A stretch of 64,000 bases of DNA. It comes from Flavobacterium weaverense (GTDB lineage Bacteria; Bacteroidota; Bacteroidia; Flavobacteriales; Flavobacteriaceae). Position numbers and translations under genes: made by a program. The notes under the pieces are model-generated. The model was not told the origin of the DNA, ran no database searches, and saw only the letters and a list, made by a program, of their open reading frames with translations. The DNA lies in contig NZ_REFH01000010.1 of assembly GCF_003688495.1 (NCBI RefSeq), positions 62,001-126,000 on the forward strand. The letters are read 5' to 3'. The first letter of the stretch is position 1; the number at the start of each line of letters is the position of its first letter. This document shows positions 60,627-64,000 of the stretch, one piece after another.

Positions 60627-61175
60627 ATGACAGTAGAAACAACTTCAATAAAAGATTTAGTTGTAATCAATCCAACCGTATTCAATGACGAGCGCGGTTA
60701 TTTTTTTGAAGGATATAATAAAACTAAATTTAACGAAAATGGAATTATGTACAATTTCATTCAAGATAATCAATCATTTTCTACAAAAGGAGTGATTCGT
60801 GGTTTGCATTTGCAAATTAATCCTTTTGCACAAGCAAAATTAGTACGAGTATTACAAGGAGAAATCCTTGATGTGGCCGTAGATTTACGTAAAAATTCAC
60901 CAACATACGGGCAACATTTCAGCGTAAGATTGAGTGCGGAAAATAAAAAACAATTGATGGTACCACATGGTTTTGCTCATGGTTTTTCAGTATTGAGTGA
61001 TACTGCGTCGGTTATGTATAAAGTAGATCAACTGTATCATAAAGATAGTGAAAGAGGAATTCGCTATGATGATCCTATGTTAGCTATTGATTGGCAAATA
61101 AATCTTGAGGATGTAATTGTTTCTGAGAAGGATTTAGTTTTACCTAATTTTGACCAAATTGATTTGGAATTTTAA
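60627..61175 (+). CDS. rfbC: dTDP-4-dehydrorhamnose 3,5-epimerase
   Basis: A 182-residue cupin epimerase. The catalytic histidine is in GVIRGLHLQINPFAQAKLVR, followed by VLQGEILDVAVDLRKNSPTY and LMVPHGFAHGFSVLSDTASV with the second conserved His and the tyrosine in MYKVDQLYHKDSERG. It acts in dTDP-L-rhamnose synthesis. rfbA, rfbB and rfbD are not in the window, so the pathway must be completed elsewhere, or the enzyme serves a related dTDP-sugar. It is the last gene of the locus before a terminator. Confidence 0.95.
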   Translation: MTVETTSIKDLVVINPTVFNDERGYFFEGYNKTKFNENGIMYNFIQDNQSFSTKGVIRGLHLQINPFAQAKLVRVLQGEILDVAVDLRKNSPTYGQHFSVRLSAENKKQLMVPHGFAHGFSVLSDTASVMYKVDQLYHKDSERGIRYDDPMLAIDWQINLEDVIVSEKDLVLPNFDQIDLEF

Positions 61176-61283
61176 AGGAACTTACGGCTATTTAGAGGTA
61201 TTAATTACATTTATTAAGCACAGCTTTTTCTTTTACAGTACTAAAACAAATAGCCTTTCCTTAAAATTTTAAACACATTTCAC

Positions 61284-61317
61284 AAACCCTGATACGTATT
61301 ACGTAATCAGGGTTTTT
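61284..61317 (+). terminator. Terminator at the end of the polysaccharide locus
   Basis: AAACCCTGAT (61284-61293) pairs with ATCAGGGTTT (61306-61315), with an inner ACG/CGT pairing, and is followed by T. It lies 108 bp after rfbC and is the first strong terminator after the UpxY gene. Confidence 0.85.
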
Positions 61318-61379
61318 TACTTTAAGACAGTTAGTCTTAATCAAAACCTATATTCAGGACAATGAGGCCAGTGTAATGA

Positions 61380-61665
61380 CTATCCTTCAAATTCCCTCCA
61401 CCTTTCTCTCAATTCCCTTCCACCGTTCTCCCAATTCCCCTCCACCATTCTCCCAATTCCCTCCCTTGGAGGGGTGCCCGCGGATGCGGGTGGGGTGGTA
61501 CCTCTCGTAACCCCCCTCTCAAATCCCAGAACCATCTCTCCAAATATCTCATACAATCAATCTTTCTCTCAATTCCCCTCCATCTTTCCCTCAATTCCCT
61601 TCCACCGTTCTCCCAATTCCCCTCCTTTGGAGGGGTGCCCGCGGATGCGGGTGGGGTGGTACCTT
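61380..61665. repeat. Nested minisatellite and direct-repeat block
   Basis: Tandem C/T-rich units of about 23 bp (pattern TTCCACCGTTCTCCCAATTC) occur at 61385-61465 and again at 61560-61620. Each run ends in a copy of a unit of about 56 bp (61448-61503 and 61608-61664). The shared core holds two hairpins, CCCCTCC-TTT-GGAGGGG and CCCGC-GGAT-GCGGG, then TGGGGTGGTACCT. The two cores are identical over more than 30 bp. The GC content is far above the surroundings. Confidence 0.85.
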
Positions 61666-62228
61666 CCACAAGCCTTAAAACCCTATAACCGACGTCCAAT
61701 GCCCCTCCTTATATCTTCCCATCCCATCCCATCTCTTAAAGATATAACAATAACGGCCTAAATTTTCGGCTCCCTTTAGTCCCGACGCTTCGGGAGGGGA
61801 AAACCGAAAATTGTAACCCTTTTCACAAGGTAAACTTCCAGCTTGTCCGCCGTGGCAGATTCAGCACAGGTTTAATTGTTTGTTTTACAGCAGTCAACGA
61901 GTCTTAGGCGCTATGTGAAATACATTTTTTTTTACTACTACTGTTCTTTACAAGGTTTCTGAAAAAGCCGCAAGGCAGGACTTCTTCTCTGAAAGGTCTT
62001 TTAAAAAAATATAAGTCTCATATTAATATGAGCCTTTTTTTATCCCCACTTATCTCCCTGTTAGCTAAACACCGCAAAACTAAATTGCAATCCCCCCTAT
62101 TATCTCATACCATTCCATCTCTTAAAGATAGAATGACTAAATACTTAGAAGAGAAATGCTCCGCTTTTGACAACAATTACTTCCGAATTAACAACTTTTC
62201 TGCTCTAGATAAAACAAAAAAAAAGATG
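61666..62228. other. Gene-free region after the repeat block
   Basis: No gene is seen. It contains a folded element at about 61763-61815, with outer stem AATTTTCGG/CCGAAAATT and inner hairpin TCCCGA-CGCT-TCGGGA. A repeated 16-mer CCATCTCTTAAAGATA occurs at 61729-61744 and 62115-62130. A terminator-like palindrome at 62017-62032 has no gene in front of it. Confidence 0.55.
62017..62042. terminator. Orphan bidirectional terminator-like hairpin
   Basis: The palindrome CTCATATTAATATGAG (62017-62032) is followed by CC and a T run on the right and preceded by an A run on the left. No coding gene ends here, so it may mark the end of an unrecognised small RNA. Confidence 0.55.
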
Positions 62229-62247
62229 CTACTGAGCATCTTTTTTT
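62216..62247. terminator. Terminator at the end of the small regulator gene
   Basis: GATGCT (62225-62230) pairs with AGCATC (62235-62240) around ACTG, with nine A on the left and seven T on the right. The regulator's stop codon (62229-62231) is inside the hairpin on the minus strand. Confidence 0.78.
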
Positions 62248-62558
62248 GTTTTTAATACGAAATCATCATTTATTCTGGAACCATATTTTTCTTCAATTAA
62301 TTTAAAAAAATCTGATAAATCAATTTTTTTGTAAAAACAAATAATCGCTAATGTTGATATCGGTACTCTATAAGGTTGATCCTCTATAATTTTTTTTATA
62401 ATATGTCGATGCACTCCTAGTTCTTGAGCCTGGGGTAAAATAGGTCTATTAACATTCAACCATTCATTCCTAATATAATCACAGATGAATTGATCAAGCA
62501 AGAATACAACTGCCTCTTTATTAGTATCTGAAGATTTATTATTTGTTTTTGTAGCCAT
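62229..62558 (-). CDS. Small Cro/CI-type helix-turn-helix regulator
   Basis: A 109-residue protein. After a polar N-terminus (MATKTNNKSSDTNKE) it has the HTH pattern PQAQELGVHRHIIKKIIEDQ, YRVPISTLAIICFYKKIDLS, DFFKLIEEKYG, as in XRE/Cro-CI proteins, where the helix after ELGV contacts DNA. There is no extra ligand domain. A perfect palindrome lies at 62591-62610, 33-52 bp upstream of its start, suggesting autoregulation. It is the only convincing gene in about 2.7 kb. Its targets could include the neighbouring glycan locus or the elements around it, which is inference. Confidence 0.75.
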   Translation of the reverse strand: MATKTNNKSSDTNKEAVVFLLDQFICDYIRNEWLNVNRPILPQAQELGVHRHIIKKIIEDQPYRVPISTLAIICFYKKIDLSDFFKLIEEKYGSRINDDFVLKTKKDAQ

Positions 62559-62590
62559 TGAGACAAAAGAATATATTATTAACGATATTT

Positions 62591-62610
62591 ACTGTCACGA
62601 TAGTGACAGT
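62591..62610. promoter_or_regulatory. Perfect palindromic operator candidate of the HTH gene
   Basis: ACTGTCAC (62591-62598) and GTGACAGT (62603-62610) are exact inverted copies around GATA. The spacing and position, overlapping where the -33 region of the minus-strand gene should be, fit a dimeric HTH repressor site. A one-mismatch -7 box reads at 62571-62564 on the minus strand. Confidence 0.6.
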
Positions 62611-62696
62611 TTGATATTTTTTTACTATGTTTGTAATTGAATACATATATTTGCGTTTCTTCATTTAAAATATTTGAAGCATTCGCTTTGAATCTC

Positions 62697-62800
62697 GCCT
62701 TTGAAAACTGGTAATTTTGCAACGAGATGATAAGTAAGATGCTCACGCCCCATGGCGTGGGCTCACTTATTGTTGCAAGGTATACCAGTACCCCAAAGGC
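62697..62800. ncRNA. Long nested hairpin element (candidate structured RNA or miniature mobile element)
   Basis: Five stems nest in order: GCCTTTG/CAAAGGC (62697-62703, 62794-62800), ACTGGTA/TACCAGT (62707-62713, 62783-62789), TTGCAAC/GTTGCAA (62717-62723, 62772-62778), ATAAGT/ACTTAT (62730-62735, 62765-62770) and GCTCACGCC/GGCGTGGGC (62741-62749, 62754-62762, one T-G pair), around loop CCAT. That is 36 base pairs in 104 nt. It lies 140 bp upstream of the HTH gene. I do not recognise it as a known RNA. Confidence 0.6.
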
Positions 62801-63329
62801 AATAAGCTGAGTTCCATGCCATTTTTTATGCGCAAAAGTCACTCGCTACTATTCTTAGCAAATCTTCTTCTTCTTATTTAAAGTTTCGCATAACAATCAA
62901 TTTATTGAATTAGTAAGAAATACGCTGCCTGAGTCGGGCTGCAACTGGCAATGGCGGTGTACTTTCCTGTTTTTAAAATGCTAAATCCATCTGCCTATGC
63001 AGTAAGCACATAAAAATCATTTATAATCTGCGCAATCTGTGGCAAGAAGTTTAGGACAATTAACTTCGTTCAAGGTTGACATTACAAAAACCTTAGAACT
63101 CCGCGCCAAATAGGGTGGAGGATGGCATTTAAATAAATCGCGCGTAACAACTAAGAAATAATTGAAAATAGTATAAACTAATAATCCAGCTTATGGCGAA
63201 ATAAAAAACTACAACTACTAAAAACAGCTGCACCGCAATGGTTCCTTGAACTGAACACCTCTTTAATTTAATTTGAATTTAGTATTAAATGGTGCAGCTT
63301 ATTTAATAGCAATCGCTCGCAGACAACCG
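62801..63329. other. Gene-free stretch between the nested hairpin and tract B
   Basis: No supported gene. One inverted pair, AGCTGCACC (63226-63234) and GGTGCAGCT (63291-63299), encloses 56 bp. The rest has mixed composition with scattered GC-rich words, and I see nothing else in it. Confidence 0.45.
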
Positions 63330-63785
63330 ACAACATAAAACTAATAACATAAAATAGACAGCCAAAAACACATAACCGTAAACACATAACCGAAATCAGA
63401 TAATCGAAAACGGAAAACAGACAACGGAAAAAAGACAATACACAACAGAAAATAAAACCAGATCGCCTTAACAGCACATAACATGATACCTAACCGATAC
63501 TTCTAAACAGTTAATCAATTAACCAATTAAACTCCTAACCACATAACACAAAACGCCTATGACTAAATATAAAAACCTTTGTGGCTAATCACATACTCGC
63601 TAACCCATAGCGGAAAACAGATAATAGATAACCGACAACAGATAACCGATAACCGCAACTAGAAAAAAAACCAGATCGCCTTAACAGCACATTACATGAT
63701 ACTAAACCGGTACCCTTAACCAGTTAACCAAATAACCACCTAACCAATTAATCATCTAACCACATAACACAAATCGCCTATGACA
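63330..63785. repeat. Degenerate duplicated tract B
   Basis: Two imperfect copies about 213-221 bp apart share AAAACCAGATCGCCTTAACA (63454 and 63667), GCACAT-ACATGATAC and CTAACCACATAACACAAA, then CGCCTATGAC (ending at 63563 and 63784). Between them are loose runs of AACCGATAAC, GGAAAACAGATAA and TTAACCAATTAA words. The same words occur in tract A at 46985-47402. Confidence 0.78.
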
Positions 63786-63851
63786 GAATAAAAAACATAC
63801 TTAGAGACTTTAAGACATTTGACTTGAGGATTTTAAGACTTATAAAAAAAA

Positions 63852-63888
63852 GGCCCTCTAACTCTTCTTGGCGGACGAATAGAGGACC
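63852..63888 (+). promoter_or_regulatory. Leader hairpin before the right-edge gene
   Basis: GGCCCTCTA (63852-63860) pairs with TAGAGGACC (63880-63888) except for one central mismatch, closing a 19-nt loop. It lies 44 bp before the start codon, so it may be a terminator of upstream transcription or a 5' leader structure. Confidence 0.45.
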
Positions 63889-63932
63889 ACAGCAAACAAA
63901 ACTGACGTCTCATTAAACTTTAAACCAAAATT

Positions 63933-64000
63933 ATGAAAAATTATTCATTAGGCAAGGGGATAAGGGCAATGGCGTATTCCTTCATTTTGGGAGTATCCTT
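63933..64000 (+). CDS. N-terminus of an exported protein (runs off the right edge)
   Basis: The first 22 complete codons read MKNYSLGKGIRAMAYSFILG then VS, the charged-then-hydrophobic profile of a Sec signal peptide. The upstream context (leader hairpin, then TTTAAACCAAAATT before the ATG) looks like that of outer-membrane receptor genes in this phylum. The family cannot be told from so little sequence. Confidence 0.5.
   Translation, partial: MKNYSLGKGIRAMAYSFILGVS

Noticed and set aside
61385..61665. Regular repeats that might be a CRISPR array
   Set aside because: The units vary in sequence, there are no unique spacers of constant length, and no cas genes are nearby.
61409..61761. Two open frames of about 95 codons on opposite strands (61409-61699 minus, 61474-61761 plus)
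   Set aside because: Both read through the C-rich repeat block and encode repetitive, low-complexity peptides. The repeat explains the lack of stops.
62579..62842. 87-codon minus-strand frame
   Set aside because: It runs straight through the nested hairpin and the operator palindrome. The base pairing is a better explanation, though a small coding gene is not fully excluded.
63268..63477. 69-codon minus-strand frame rich in cysteine, leucine and phenylalanine
   Set aside because: It falls partly in degenerate tract B, with composition typical of translated low-complexity DNA and no recognisable domain.

Overview
This window comes from an AT-rich chromosome of a Bacteroidota bacterium, most likely Flavobacterium or a close relative. 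The evidence is SusC/SusD outer-membrane pairs, ribosomal genes without Shine-Dalgarno sites, Bacteroidota-type promoters (TTTG, about 20 bp, TAnnTTTG), a UpxY-type antiterminator, and the gene order rplQ-carA-eno-gltA. No tRNA, rRNA, CRISPR array or recognisable transposase gene was found.

Region 1 (1-8045, minus strand) is an outer-membrane uptake locus. It holds the 5' end of one SusC receptor, then a SusC-SusD-lipoprotein operon whose SusC has nearly the same signal peptide and leader as the first. Upstream is an Omp85-type barrel gene split into two frames exactly at an 11-unit TA repeat, which looks like a phase-variation switch caught in the OFF state.

Region 2 (8230-25631, plus strand) is an ordinary str-S10-spc-alpha ribosomal supercluster, rpsL to rplQ, with fusA, secY, infA and rpoA. 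adk and map are absent from the secY-infA junction. Structured gaps precede rpsH and rpsD.

Region 3 (25632-34098) is core metabolism and housekeeping: carA, eno, citrate synthase, two adjacent amidinotransferase-fold hydrolases (DDAH-like and CtlX-like), a MarC-family membrane protein on the minus strand, a CoA-binding protein and recR.

Region 4 (34172-61175, plus strand) is a large capsule/O-antigen locus. It carries two export sets: a Wza-like lipoprotein with a Wzc tyrosine kinase, and a multi-SLBB Wza-like protein with a kinase-less Wzz. Sugar-nucleotide enzymes are a WbpP/TviC-type epimerase, UDP-glucose dehydrogenase, a TviB-type dehydrogenase, ManC, WecB and RfbC. A UpxY antiterminator lies among them. 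A tightly overlapped block follows: Wzx, four glycosyltransferases, a Wzy-like polymerase and a PglC-PglD-PglE-like initiating set. The locus ends with an Amj-like candidate flippase overlapped with a second Wzy-like protein. The intergenic gaps in the first half are long and rich in repeats and hairpins.

Region 5 (61176-64000) is gene-poor and repeat-rich. It has a nested minisatellite/direct-repeat block, a small Cro/CI-type regulator with a perfect palindromic operator candidate, a long nested hairpin of about 104 nt, and a degenerate duplicated tract sharing vocabulary with the gap before the Wzz gene at 47 kb. A new exported-protein gene begins at the right edge.
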